A DNA stretch of 64,000 nucleotides from Mytilus californianus (taxonomy: Eukaryota > Mollusca > Bivalvia > Mytilida > Mytilidae). The stretch spans positions 8,122,001 to 8,186,000 of the forward strand of contig NW_026262659.1 of assembly GCF_021869535.1 (NCBI RefSeq), read 5' to 3'. Within the stretch, counting starts at the first letter, position 1. Each line of letters begins with the position of its first letter. The position numbers and the translations under genes are program-made. The notes beneath the pieces are model-generated. The model was not told the DNA's origin. It saw only the letters and a list, made by a program, of their open reading frames with translations, and ran no database searches. Positions 46,550 through 58,996 of this stretch are shown one piece after another.

Positions 46550-49500
46550 GTAAGTATCTTTAATTAGGTCTTTTCACTTTTCTGTGGAAAGACCTATTGA
46601 ATTTGTTCTGATTATTATTTTTTTTCTCATTCCGCCAAACCCTTTTTGTAAGAGTTATCTCCCCAAACACTGTTTTTTCTTGTTAGTGTATCTCCTCCGG
46701 AACCAAAAAAGACAACGACAAAATATTTGTTCGTTACATCCTTATAAATTTATAACTGATTTGGATCGAAGCGATCCGGTGGAATTTTATAGGAGTTATC
46801 TACCTTTATCAAATAAGTTTGTCGTTATGTTTTTGTAACTCATAAACCGTAAGCCGTATAAACCTATAGTCTTTTTATTTGAGGTCCTTGGGTCCTAACT
46901 TGATGACAAATGAGGTCAAGTTCAAAGGTCAAGGTCATGTTCTGAATTTTGTCTTTTGCTTGTATTTGCATTTTCTCCGATACTTTTAAAATAATATATA
47001 AAAGAACTAGTGCAAAATGTTTGTTTTATTGAGATGAAGATATGATACATTTGGTCTGAAACAATCCAATGACATCTTATAGGAGTTATTGCCCCAAGAA
47101 TGTTTTATTCTAAGATTATTACTTTAGATTTGTACTTGATAAAGCCATAATGTCTTTGTAAAATGTTAGGTGACATATGACCTTAAAAAATGTCAACCGG
47201 AAGTGACCTTGAGTGAACCGAAAGTAGTCATTATTGCACTTATTTCATGGAAAATTACCTATAATCCATATATATTTTAAATAGGCATAGATAAACCTAT
47301 CATTTGAGTCCGGAAGTCACATTCTATAACCGGAAGTAGCCAATTTTCTCCCTTTTACAGGCAAATGTATACATAAGGTAGCAATACACAGTTAGGAGTT
47401 TGGTTTCTCATTTTGGCCCCTGTGGATTTTTCAAATATGAAAGTTATTGTGCAATAAAAATTCATTTTTAGACAGCTGAGTACTAATTTAGCCTTCAAAG
47501 GTGGTTTATAAGAACATCAAGAGTATTTTTCCATGTTTTATTGGCTATTTTCTGTTTGACTGTCCGTATTTTCATAGCTAGACCGGCCGTAGGTCTAGAA
47601 ATTAATGTAATGTTTACAACACTTTTTTCTACACGATGTTTTTGGCGCAATTTTACAAACAAATGAGATGAAAGACATATGATTTTTATTTGATTTCCTG
47701 ATAGATATATATAAACAGTTTCAGAAAAGGTATCACTCCAAGGGATTGAAATTCTACTTCTGGCTAAATTTTGGGAAATATGTGACATTTGTTTCCCCTT
47801 TTTTGCAATATTTTATAGCAAATAAATGCAGATAGTTGGCATGGATACACCAAAAAGAAATTATATCTACCATTTTAACTACTAGAAATCAAATCTATGG
47901 AAGATACTGATTACATACATATGCACATATATGACAAAAACAGTAAGCTTAATTTGCAAGAAAGCAAGAAAAAGGGGATGGTAAAATTTATGAGAGTAAA
48001 TTTAAAAATTTTTTCCTAACTGTTTATTGCTACCTTAACCATATATTTTGTGAATCAGTGTAAATACAGCTATCATATGAGACCAATGGAGATATTTTTT
48101 TAACCGGAAGTTGACAATTATCTCCCTTGTTCCAGTTAAAAGTATATAGAAACCATATATTTATTGAATCAGTATGAAGAAACCTATGATTGGACACCAA
48201 AAAAAATTTGAGTAAACCGGAAGTAGCTTCTTAATAACATTTTAGAAAAATTGATGTGGAAAGACCTTCAAGTGTTCTCTGAACAATTGGTTTCTAATTA
48301 GTTATAACAATTGTATTATGAAAATCTCTGAAGATCAGAGTCCGATATATGCGAAATATGGTTATACAAATAAGGAAATTTGGTATGATTGCCAATGAGA
48401 CAACTATCCACCAGAATTCAAATTCACTTCTTGGTAAATATCATAATAAACTGAAATAATTTCTTTAGCTTTGTTTTTCTCCAACGCTCATAAGCTCATC
48501 ACATTACAGCGTCTTATTCTATTCAGTTGCATCTCTCATGTCCCTAACAATATTCGTATTAAATTCATAACATCCCCTTCTGAAATAATAAACGGAGGAT
48601 TTTTGCTTGGAAACAATTGTACAAGTTTTACACTTTATATGTTTTATTTAATATTTCATATAGGCTGTCAGGCAACTTATTTTGTACATTGCAATAATAT
48701 TAATAATTCATTTCATCATTAAGTATAACGATGTCTCAAGTATTATGATATTGATTTTACAATGTCATGTTTGCAGTGAGCTTCTCAAAACAACATCTAC
48801 ACACAGCGAACGCCGTAGGTAAAAAAGGAAACCCTTCTTGTACAATAAAAACATTGGCTCAACAAAGTTTACTAACATTGGACAAACAATTTAGATTCAA
48901 TGGCCCTACAATGGCATGGTGTATAGATCAAGTCTGTGATACTTCATATCTGATCATCTTTTCCTATAATTAAATTTATCTAACTCTAAATCTTTTAAAC
49001 ATTTGTATCTATATTTAATGGAAAAGACCGAGTTCGCCGTATATAATCGAAGTAGGTGTACCTAGAAGTCATTTACTAAATTTAATCTGAATCTTATTAA
49101 GAATGTTATTTATTTTCTCGAACTACCCGATCTCAAATCCTTCCATGAATATTGGTTTTATTAGGTTATTGAAAGAATATAGCTCAAATTCAATTATATT
49201 GACTTACTCAAGACGTTGTATATAAAATTTGCTGTTTTATTTTTTACAAGATAGCGTTTGCAGTCCTATAGGCTATCTGTATTATTAAAGAAAATCATGT
49301 TGGCTCTTATTTTTATAGCGTACATGTTTACATTATTGATAACTGGAAACCAATCGTGATCATCATACATTGAACAATTTGTGGCATTAAAAAAAGCTCT
49401 TGATATTACATTCTTAAAAGGTTGAATTGTAGATTATACAAATATCTAATAAGTTGAACGTTTCTATTGATTATATCTTTTGTTTTCGAATCTTTATAGA

Positions 49501-52500
49501 AATAAATTTTGTATGCATAAAACTTTTTTAAAGTGACGTTATATTAACCTCATGGAAACAATGATTTTTAATATCTGATTTTTAAATCAATGTTGTACGA
49601 TAACGTGAATTTATGATGAATTTATGATGACATTACATATTTTGTTTTCAATGAAATAATCATAGATGCCAGGCTTAAAACTGTACACCAGACGCGCGTA
49701 GTCTACATAAGACTCATCAATGACGCTAGAATAAATCAAAAGTTAGAAGGTGAATTAAAATACGGTACTTAAGAGCTTTTTATGTCTAAAACAATTTGAT
49801 TATATAACAAATTACTGGAGTGTATACAATAAGCAGAAGAAAGATAATATAAATATCCGCATGCAAGTTTATTCCAAAATAGGAATACTGTTGAAAAACA
49901 GGAGTGCAAAGACTACCATGTCCTCTTCTGCTTTACTTGTTGTTATGACTGAATTTTATGTTGAAAGTCTTCAATCAAGGTCTTACTACAAACATCACAT
50001 AAACTAAACTTCATCAATGATCCATGAAAATGAGGTTAATGTTAAAATAACCCTATCAGACGGACATGTACACCGTAAAACCATTCCATTCGCAAATTAT
50101 ATTTGACCTTTTGCTTATAGTATCTAAGAAACAGTCCTTATCACGATAACCAATAAAATATTAAAAAAATCAAGGTCAGACGAACCCATTTTGATAAACA
50201 TCTTCACCTTGCAATCATTCCATTCAACAAATATAAATGCACCTCCTTTTATACTATCTGAGAAACGGACATGACAACGAAAAAATAATGTTTACCAATG
50301 AACCAAGAAAATTAGGTCAATGTAAGCTTAACACCTTACAATCATGTCATACACCATCTACTGAAGCCTCTCTGACGGACATGTATACCTTACAATGATC
50401 CAATATACCAATTACAATTGTTAAGTTAAACACAATTACTGAAAAAAATCACATACAAAAAAATTAAAAAAAAAAACGAATCAGTTTTGTAGCAGTCGCT
50501 GTACAATGAAAATGAGGATAAGAACAATGTACAAAAACCAGTCACAAGGATCATAAGGCATTTATATATACCCAATATAAAATATCCCGGTATTCTAACT
50601 TTTAAAATATAATGCTTGATGCCTTAGTAAAATAAGATTCCACACATTCTGAGACATTTGTCGAAGTCGAGACAAACTGATCACTAAATATGTTAACGAT
50701 ACATTTCAAAGACAGCGTATTCTAGACAATAAACATTAAACATAGTATTGATCACTGTACTTTTTTTGAGAAATATATGGTTCTAGATTAACAATATTAC
50801 ATCTATTTAAATTTTAACAAAATATTTTTTGGTAAAAGTCGTTTAATGAAAATAAAGAAAAGTTGGTTACTTAAAAACAATACTTGAAGTTTTGATTAAT
50901 CGTCAGTCATCTCCATTTTATTTATCTCCTTTTAAATTGACAACAAATTGGAGAAAGTTGTCTCCCCTAGCGAAATCACAGATTCTTTAAATACAAGAAA
51001 CAGTAAGTACGTCATAGTATTTCAAAATGTATCTCAAAGAAAGCAATAACTTTTCCTCAAACATTCTTAGAACTGAAAGTTTGTAGACTTGAAAAAACAT
51101 GATTGCAAACTCATGAAACAAAGAAATCATAAAATAAATCATAGATCATTGCTTCCTTTGATGTCTATTGAAAAATGTCCGTCTATCTGATCGTTAAACT
51201 GCCTCTTCATTGAGGAGGCTTGTTGATATTTGTCAAATTCTGTTACACATACAATGTACATCAACGCATGGATGCATAAATCTACATGTGGTTCTGTCAC
51301 ATTTTTTTTTACAATATTTTATTTATAAAACATATTTTGTTTTATATATTTTGTTTCTTACAGAGCATACCCTGCATAACTTTTCTGGAAAAGACACAAA
51401 GGAAGATTCAGTGAAAGGTTATAGTTATTTTATATTTCATATTTCATATTACGTGTACGAATACATAATAATAATGAGAACTACTTTTGCCAGTCATAAT
51501 TCATAACGCAAAAAGTAAAATAACAAAAATACCGAACTCCGAGGAAAATTCTAAACGGAAAGTCTCTAAGAAAATGGCAAAATTAAAAGCTCAAACACAT
51601 CAAACACATCAAACGAATGGATAACAACTGTTATATTTCTGACTTGGTACAGGCATTTTCTTATGTAGAAAATGGTGGATTAAACCTGGTTTTATAGCTA
51701 GCTAAAGGTATAGAACCACTAATTCGGACCCGGTCGGAAAGAACATACAAGAAAGTAGTACATATTTTAAACAAAATAGTTCCTACGAATAGCTGTATCT
51801 TTGTCAATAAGTGAAATATTTGGGTAGTTTTGGTATCAATATTGAATGAATCACAACTTTTCCAGACTTGAACGATTAAACGATTTAATACCTGATATAT
51901 AGCACCTGCAATATCTATTAACCTCTAGATGTGTTTAAGTGTTTTATTCAGTTAAGTTGCATATATACACTTCATTTTAAACGTATACGGTCATCACCTT
52001 TTTACGGTTTATTGCATAGAAAATTTCTTTTATAAAATAAATACATATCGACATTGAAAGGGACTTTTCAGAACAACTCTTGAACAAGAGAGAATACAAA
52101 TTAAAATAAAACAAAAGTTTCCACCTAAACCTAAACTGACTAATTAATTCATTTTTGATGCTCTTACATTTTCATACAAAGTCAAATTTTGTCCACGTGA
52201 ATCAGCATTAAACGTGAAATTTACGTGAATATTCCATGAAAATTCAAGATATGCACATCTTTTTTTTCAGAACAAACTCGGCATGACTTTTCTAAACAAG
52301 ATCAGAAGAGACATTTAGTAAAAGGTAGCTTTATTGAATGAAATTTACATAAAACAGAATTGTTAGGATGCGACGCAACATAACATGGCTTTAGTAATAG
52401 GAAACCTAACTCTTTAGCCTTTCAAATTGTCTTCCTTTGAACTATAAAAAAGAATACGTCACCCAATGATTGTGAATATTCACTGTTATGAATACAAAAT

Positions 52501-55500
52501 ATTTTCGAAATGCTGCAAATATTGAACTCAGTAGTTTACAATAGCCATTTCTAATCTTATAATTCCATGTTCTAACAGAAAAAAAAAACGTTTAATCTCT
52601 CATGTATCATTTGTTTAACAATCACTGGGTTAGTACCCTGGTCGTAGAATTGTAGATACAATGGTATACAGAAGAACATTAATATTATACAATAGTACAA
52701 AGGTGCATATGTTGAGGAAACAAACAATACTTTCGATAGATATGAAAAGATACATAAAAATGTTTACATGTTAAAAATGTGCAGTGTATATTAAACGGAG
52801 GACTTTAACATATGGGGAGGAGGGAGAATCCACTTCATCGTTTATAACTCTAATAACTAACACAAATTTCTAAGCTCAGATTATTTAGATGGATTAGTAA
52901 GTTACCCGAACTTAAGAATATTACAATTTGTCGAGAATTTGTTATTTAAGTATTATTATCTTTCTGTTGTAAAAAATGCATTTGAGGAGATACTGGTGTT
53001 CATCACTAATATCGTCTTCTTCACATATAGGGCAGATCCGATCAGTGCACGAGAAATTCAAGAGCTCGTTAGCCATCGGTTATAACATATCATAAAATTA
53101 TGTAATTGTGGCGTATCTGAATTAAAAAGTTTAGTGTGATCCAATACTTCTTTATCATTCGTTTTCTTTAAATCAGTTTCAGACACTGCAGCACATGACA
53201 ATTTCGTTCTAATTGTCGGTTATTTCCGTGGAGGTTCCACCATGACGCTAGATGTACTGAGTACCACTGAAAACAGTTTTTATGTATTTGAACCAATCAA
53301 TTTCCTATCATTTGATACCTATGAAAATACTGCAATTACATTCTTAAATGGATCTTCAAGGTAAGTGCTATTTTATCAATATTTAATTGATAGAAAAAAA
53401 AGTTGAATAGAATTGTGAGAAAATAAGCAATATAAAAATAGGACAAGTGGAATAATTATTCACCAGAGAAAAATGTATTTTGAGGTCATAAAAAAAAATT
53501 GAAAACGAGAATATCAACTGTCTGATTTAAGCTTACACAATAAACGAAAAACAATAATAGTAGACAGCAACCAACGAAAACCACTGAACTACAATCTCTT
53601 GCATTAGGACAGTCATATAAAGAATATGACAGAGTTAAACAAATTGATGAGCACTCAATCATCATCCTAATCTGAGACAGTGGTTTAAAAACACAACATT
53701 AGAACACACTGTATAAGTGGTTGGGAAAGGGATGGACTCATCAGATTATTTGTTAATTGTTTAAGATTTTTGCAGTTATTGCTGTGTTCGTTCACTAAAA
53801 CAATGCTGATGATTCAAATTGACTACAACAGACACAAAATTTAAATCGAAAACAAAATGAACGATACAAGGTAAACACAGAATTTTTCAAAACAGAGTGA
53901 GAAATGAACGTAAAAGCTACTAAAATTTAACAAAACGATCTCTAAAAAATAATAATAGATCGACGATTGAAAATTATTTCATAAATAAAAAAAAACCACA
54001 ACATAATCATTGACCGTTTATTTAAAATTACAAAATAATGAATACACTAATTATAATATGATGTTGCATTTTTTTGCCTGGTTACACCTTTGGTCTTATT
54101 GAACAAAGTTAACACCTTATTTATTAAGTATATTCACGCCATATGTTTCCCCAAGGCAGTACCGTCGACAGTGGATGCCTTTATCTTTATCCGCTTTTGA
54201 AGGGCAAATTCTGATAGTTTCTCTAAATTCATTTATAGCGCAGCTCGAGTTAGGTCTACTTGGAGCTGAACGTAATGTACATACTTTTCTTTATTTCTGA
54301 AGGAAGTTTGTATATGCTGTCATTTTCGATTTATTTGTATTTAGGTCACTGTGACGTAAAGTTATTTTTCATTTTTATTTCAATTTATTTTATTATTTAG
54401 AAAATATTTATTTTGCTTTTGTACTTTTTCTGATTCGATTTGAGGCAACAGCAGTTTACCGATTATCAAATATTATAAAATACAAATCAAGGAAAAAAAC
54501 AAAAGAAACCAAAATTTAGAGAATCGTTGAAACTCCAAACGAAGCGAGACCGGATGCGTCGGCAGGGTAAATGTATCCTGCTTTGTCAACCAACATTCAG
54601 TAAAAATGTCGCAATCGGGAATAGGACACTACTGGTAGATGTACAGATCCGAAGGCTATTCTGGTATCTAAAGACCGCAAAACATGTTTCTAGTCAGTTG
54701 AGACACAAACACAGTATCGGTCAACAAATTCGTGATGGTTACCGTATATTTACATACCTATAACTGAAATGCAATAAGACTCAGAATATCTCCTCTGAAG
54801 CATTAAGAGCCATTGTAAAACAAAACAAGACACATACAATAGAAATGTGTATGAAAAGGAACCTGTAATCTAGTGGTTGTCGTTGGTTGCTGTCTGCTTT
54901 ATTTGTATTTCGTTCTTTGTTGTAGCATAAATCAGGCTGCTGTATTTTTTCTTTTGAATTGTGTCACATTACAAGTTTCCTTTACAGCTTACTATTTTTT
55001 AGTTATTTACTTAGTGTTTGTAGATTCTGTTAGTTATATTTGTGCATTTATAATTTCATTTTAGATTACTTGATAAAATTATGGAACTACCTGCAGTGCA
55101 AGCAGACATGCTAGCTAATTGGTTTAATTGCAGATTATCTGACATTAATTTAAGTGATCTAAGAAGTTCTAATTTGCAATATCACTCTCGTATGACACGG
55201 GAATATTATCAATGTCAGCGAAGGTCAAACATTTCATCCTGTATTGGACACCTAGTAGAAGTGTGTAAACAGATGAAGAACAAAATATTAAAAGTAGTTA
55301 GATTGCGAATGGAAACTACGGAACTACTTTTGAATACTTTGCCGAACCTAAAAATAATACATTTAGTCAGAGACCCAAGAGGTATACTTAATTCTCTAAT
55401 GAGGGCAAAGTTAATAGGCGTAAATGATTTCAAATCTAAGGCATCAGAAATTTGTAATGATATATTATCAGATATAAAATCGACTACAAAACTTAAAACT

Positions 55501-55872
55501 TTATATCCAAATACAATTTTCCTGTTGAAATATGAAGCCCTTGTAAAGAACCCGACGGCGGTCTTTAAGAGAATATTTAACTTCACAAACCTCAGTTATT
55601 CACAGAAAGTAGAAATGTTCATTCAAAGTCATCTTTTAGGCCATTCGTCCGGAGGCAGCAATGCATTTTTAACAAAATCTGGAAATGCTAATATGATAGC
55701 AAGCAACTGGAGAAAGACTATAAAACCTGATGAAGTTATAGAAATAAATAAGTTGTGTCACACAGTATTTGAGACATTAGGATATCAAGAAGTCAACCAC
55801 AAGACATTACAAGATAGGAATGAATCACTCCAACGTGTTCCGTCTTTAAAACACATATTTGATGAATATTGA
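46420..55872 (+). CDS. Carbohydrate sulfotransferase-like type II membrane protein, 6 exons
   Basis: Spliced model: 46420-46549, 48777-48818, 51364-51417, 52271-52324, 53177-53360 and 55065-55872 (1272 nt, 423 aa). All junctions are GT-AG; phases are 1,1,1,1,2. Residues 18-34 are the membrane anchor and 44-93 a short stem. The 5' PAPS-binding loop GYFRGGSTMT is at 108-117 and RDPR at 257-260, with Ser265 downstream. It matches the minus-strand gene through the whole catalytic part. Known family role: Golgi transfer of sulfate from PAPS to glycans; the acceptor is unknown. The small stem exons are the weakest part of the model, because each is supported only by splice sites, phase and, for two of them, mutual similarity. 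Confidence 0.8.
46568..48294. mobile_element. 1.7-kb intronic element
   Basis: It starts with a hairpin (GTCTTTTCAC...GTGGAAAGAC) and ends with ATGTGGAAAGACCTTCAAG and CTGAACAATTGGTTTC. TAATTAG flanks both sides (46561-46567, 48295-48301). Inside are five CCGGAAGT motifs. It begins 18 bp after the exon 1 donor. I recall its ends as frequent in mussel DNA; class unknown. Confidence 0.55.
48360..48425 (+). repeat. Short dispersed repeat fragment
   Basis: TTGCCAATGAGACAACTATC is a phrase shared with 56565-56615 and, in reverse, with the ends of the R4 copies. Confidence 0.6.
48777..48818 (+). CDS. Sulfotransferase gene 2, exon 2 (stem, tentative)
   Basis: A 42-nt phase 1-1 segment between TTTGCAG and G|GTAAAA encodes LSFSKQHLHTANAV. 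It keeps the frame but has no homologue in the other gene. It could be skipped without changing the frame. Confidence 0.45.
49670..49790 (-). repeat. Dispersed repeat R5
   Basis: CACCAGACGCGCGTAGTCTA and CATAAGACTCATCAATGACG, the reverse of R5, within intron 2 of gene 2. Confidence 0.75.
49930..50440 (-). repeat. 146-bp-unit repeat element, inverted copy
   Basis: The tail comes first (GAAAGTCTTCAATCAAGG), then about three units with TGAACCATGAAA-like phrases (near 50022, 50300). Orientation is opposite to the arrays at 3.6 and 8.1 kb. Confidence 0.65.
50441..51363 (+). other. Remainder of intron 2 of sulfotransferase gene 2
   Basis: AT-rich. No recognised element or coding. Confidence 0.4.
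51364..51417 (+). CDS. Sulfotransferase gene 2, exon 3 (stem repeat copy A)
   Basis: A 54-nt phase 1-1 exon between TTCTTACAG and AAAG|GTTATA. It encodes EHTLHNFSGKDTKEDSVK, about half identical to the next exon, which has the same length and phases. The donor is weaker than those of the catalytic exons. Confidence 0.6.
51525..51715 (-). repeat. Dispersed repeat R3
   Basis: CCGAACTCCGAGGAAAATTC, CTTGGTACAGGCATTTTCTT and CTGGTTTTATAGCTAGCTAA, inside intron 3. Confidence 0.75.
52271..52324 (+). CDS. Sulfotransferase gene 2, exon 4 (stem repeat copy B)
   Basis: A 54-nt phase 1-1 exon between a strong TTTTTTTCAG acceptor and AAAG|GTAGCT. It encodes EQTRHDFSKQDQKRHLVK. Shared with copy A are the E-x-T-x-H-x-FS, D-x-K and V-K positions. 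Confidence 0.65.
52325..53176 (+). other. Intron 4 of sulfotransferase gene 2
   Basis: No recognised element. Confidence 0.4.
53177..53360 (+). CDS. Sulfotransferase gene 2, exon 5 (5' PAPS-binding loop)
   Basis: This 184-nt exon is the exact counterpart in length and phase of exon 3 in the minus-strand gene. It encodes FVLIVGYFRGGSTMT and the following helix and ends at TCAAG|GTAAGT. Two acceptors six bases apart (AG at 53175-53176 and 53181-53182) both keep the frame; the first gives the conserved length. Confidence 0.85.
53361..55064 (+). other. Intron 5 of sulfotransferase gene 2
   Basis: 53520-53740 is a fragment of a dispersed repeat (GAAAACCACTGAACTACAAT). A second fragment lies near 54870-54990. 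The short open frame at 54527-54763 has no family features. Confidence 0.4.
55065..55872 (+). CDS. Sulfotransferase gene 2, exon 6 (3'-phosphate-binding and C-terminal part)
   Basis: The exon enters in phase 2 after TTTCATTTTAG and stays open for 269 codons. It holds PAVQADML-x2-WFNC, KVVRLRM, IIHLVRDPRG, and C-terminal WRKT and LGYQEV. It is 42 nt longer than the counterpart exon; much of the difference lies at the C-terminus after LGYQEV. Confidence 0.9.
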
Positions 55873-55924
55873 CACAAGTGAAATGTAAAACATGATTTGA
55901 CGATAGTTCAGTAAGATAAACATC

Positions 55925-56430
55925 ATCATATTTAAACAAGTGATAGATATAGCTTAGAGAACTGTCACTTTTGAAGATCAATGAATGAATAAAGGCAACA
56001 GTAGTATATCGCTGTTCAATAGTCATAAAGTGGAAATGAGCTGACTTTGAAGTTCAATATTTTGTTATAAGCTAATTCTATACAATTATAGCACTTTTAA
56101 CCACGGATATGTTCGTAACTGTTCCTGTTCTCTTAACCTCGATTGTAGCATCACCGAATGAGACTCATCACCGAATTTGTAATTGTCACAAGCAACACGA
56201 CGGATGCCACATGTGGAAGACAGGATCTGCCAGCCATTCACGAGCACCTGAGATCCGCCCCTGTTTTTGGTGGGTTTCGTATTGCTCAGTCTTCAGTTTT
56301 CTGCGTAATGTTTTTAGGACAATGTTTTTTCGTCTTTTTCGTTTTTTTTTGGCTATGGCGTTGTCAGTTGCTCTTCGCTTATGAGTTTTTAGATTTCCTA
56401 TGGTATCTCCTGTCTATTTCTTTAAGGCAA
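55925..56430 (+). repeat. R7 fragment followed by an R2 copy
   Basis: AGTAGTATATCGCTGTTCAA (R7 edge) at about 56000, then R2 from about 56105 (ACACGACGGATGCCACATGT, GGCTATGGCGTTGTCAGTTG). Confidence 0.65.
55988..55993 (+). promoter_or_regulatory. Candidate polyadenylation signal of sulfotransferase gene 2
   Basis: AATAAA lies 116 bp after the stop. It falls at the edge of a dispersed repeat, so the signal may be repeat-derived. Confidence 0.4.
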
Positions 56431-57970
56431 ATGCATTTTTTATCGAACCGAATATATTTGTAAAGGACGCACGTAAAAAGGCTGCAATTGTATCATTATA
56501 ATACCATATTATTCTATGTACTGTGTTTAATCGTCCCAGAGGTCAATTTAAAAATAAGAAGATGTGGTATAATTGCCAATTGCAATGAGACAACTCTCCA
56601 TCAGAGACCGAAATACATATTTGCACATTTCTTCCCTCTTAAATGCATGTAAAATTCGAGACGTGCAAGACTTTCATTGGACAAGCATCGTTTAAATATT
56701 CTATGTCAAATCTAAACGATTTCCGTCATTTTTAATCAGAGAAAACCAAACTCAAATGAAAGCTCGATTCTGGTTGACTGAGTTTCCAAGTCAACCTCCA
56801 ATTAAATTCTATATGTTTAAAACTTGAATTTAGGATCTATTCTTAGTAGTATAAGGTCAATATGTATTTATCTTCAAAAAGACCCCGTCAATAAGTGCTT
56901 TTATCATAAAATACGTGACATGAATTGGTATATCACAGCTTATGAATAATAAGATATAAAGATAATTACATATCTGTAAAATAGCAAAAAGGAGATTATA
57001 TCAAAAGGAATCTCAAACAATAAATCAAGGAAAGACAGCCAGCAACGTAACAAAAAAGACGAACAAACCAACAACAGGTCCAAAACACTACACGGAAATA
57101 TAAAGATTGAGCAATATAAACCCCACAACAACCGGGACAAGCACAGATTCTCCTGAACGTAAGCAGTTTCTGCTACACTTATTGTTCCCGCCGTGTTACA
57201 CATGTCAGGTACAAAATCAGTTTATACAGCGCATTCGATGATGTCATAAACGAGAAAAAGTAGAAGGGATTGTGGGTACAACAAGGTGGAACATATTTGG
57301 TCATCTTAGATTTTCATAACGTTCAACCAAATCAAAAAGGCACCCGTCAAACGTTCAAAAAACAGTTTAGAACCATTGGTGCGTCCTTGTAAGCAGCACC
57401 CCTTTATCCAGATCTCCAGGAGTTGGATTGGGTATAAAAATATGGTCATCCTTGAACTTCTCACATTAGGCATTTACCTTTGCTTAAGTGTGGCGTCCAT
57501 TTGGCTGTGGATTTATAAATGAGCAACCACTTCCAGTCAGAATTGGGATGTGTGATCCGATGTCTATTGTTGGGAGGGTGCCGCGCTATTTACATATGAA
57601 AAGAACCCTTGTTACAAAACTCTGATGGATCCATTGGCGTCTTGTGGCAAGGCAAAATATCTACTAGTATCCCTTTTCAACATTACCTCATTTCCCAACG
57701 GCGGTTCAAGTTTTCACCTTTCATCCTCGTCGACATACCATGTAGAACCTACTAACTGAAAGTTTGAGACAACAGTTAACCGCGAAAACATGATGCTAGT
57801 GAATTATGACACAGACGCCACATTCGTGAATTTGACCGTAAAACTTACATATTGTCGATCTTAGTCGTTAATCTTTATAATTCTGTTCGAGCAGTTTTTG
57901 GAGTAAGACAAGACCTGAATCAGAAATGATTGTGTCCTTAACTGTATAGCCGTACATATTTAGTTTTAAA
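56431..57970. other. Intergenic repeat debris
   Basis: A fragment at 56565-56615 shares GCAATGAGACAACTCTCCAT with other repeats. 57180-57480 has phrases (GGTGCGTCCTTGTAAGCAGC) that I link to the reversed RT family, weakly. No gene. Confidence 0.35.
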
Positions 57971-57974
57971 AAAC

Positions 57975-58160
57975 AAAATCAATGTAAGTACTGATGAAGG
58001 CAATCAAAATCAATGTAAGTACCGATGAAGCCAATCAAAATCAATGTAAGTACCGATGAAGCCAATTAACATCAATGTAAGTACCGATGAAGCCAATCAA
58101 CATCAATGTAAGTACCGATGAAGCCAATCAAAATCAATGTAAGTACCGATGAAGCCAATT
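57975..58160. repeat. Tandem repeat, 31 bp x 6
   Basis: Exact period 31. Units read close to AATGTAAGTACCGATGAAGC and differ by one to three bases. Each holds the splice-donor consensus GTAAGT. Confidence 0.95.
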
Positions 58161-58239
58161 TTCAAAGATCTTACAATAGTGTTAAATTGGTATCCTTTCA
58201 GAATAAGTTTATTCAAAGGATAAATACGTTAACATGGAT

Positions 58240-58460
58240 GTTTCTCGTTTCTCGTTTTTTATATAGATTAGACCATTGGTTTTCCAGTTTGAATGGTTTT
58301 ACACTAATAATTTGTGGGGCCCTTTATAGCTTGCTGTTTGGTGTGAGCCAAGGCTCCGTGTTGAAGACCGTACTTTGACCTATAATGGTTTACTTTTATA
58401 AATTTGACTTAGATGGAGAGTTGTCTCATTGGCACTCATACCACATCTTCTTATATCTAT
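58240..58460 (+). repeat. Dispersed repeat R4
   Basis: GGGGCCCTTTATAGCTTGCT, GTGAGCCAAGGCTCCGTG and GAGAGTTGTCTCATTGGCAC match the copy at 11.7 kb. Confidence 0.8.
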
Positions 58461-58659
58461 CATATCTGCATTTACGTGTTCTATAAACAACATCACCGTA
58501 AAAACGAGGGTGTGATGTCCTGTTAGTAATAAGGTTTCTATATGTACAGTAAAACTTTAAAAACAAATTTTTGTATGTACGAAAGAATTTAGTAAATGTT
58601 TTAAGTAATTTGTGGTAATGAAATTCCTGTCGGTATAATTGACCAGCTAAACATATAGG

Positions 58660-58830
58660 AGGAAGGTACCAATGGGACATTCAAAGCTCATAAGTCCCCG
58701 GATGATAAACTGACAACGAAAGACGACAAAAAGACAAAGTCCATAACACACCACATAAAAAACTAAGGACCTAGCAACACGAACCCAACAAAAAACTGGA
58801 GTGATTACGTTCATTGAAATCTTAAACGTC
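58660..58830 (-). repeat. Dispersed repeat R2, inverted
   Basis: GGGACATTCAAAGCTCATAA and AGCAACACGAACCCAACAAA are the reverse of R2. Confidence 0.75.
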
Positions 58831-58996
58831 ACTACATGTATGAGCATGTAACGAACGAGTTGGAAAATATAAACATCGTAAGAGGGAAAAAAAGAAAATT
58901 GATAAAAAAATCGTCTCTTTTGTCGTAAAGTTTTATATAAACAATGCTAATTCTGGCGAAATTGTTGTCAATGTAGCGCCCGCCGTGTCATAGGAT

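Noticed and set aside
54527..54763. Basic 78-codon frame
   Set aside because: Within intron 5, with no similarity I can name and no splice support.
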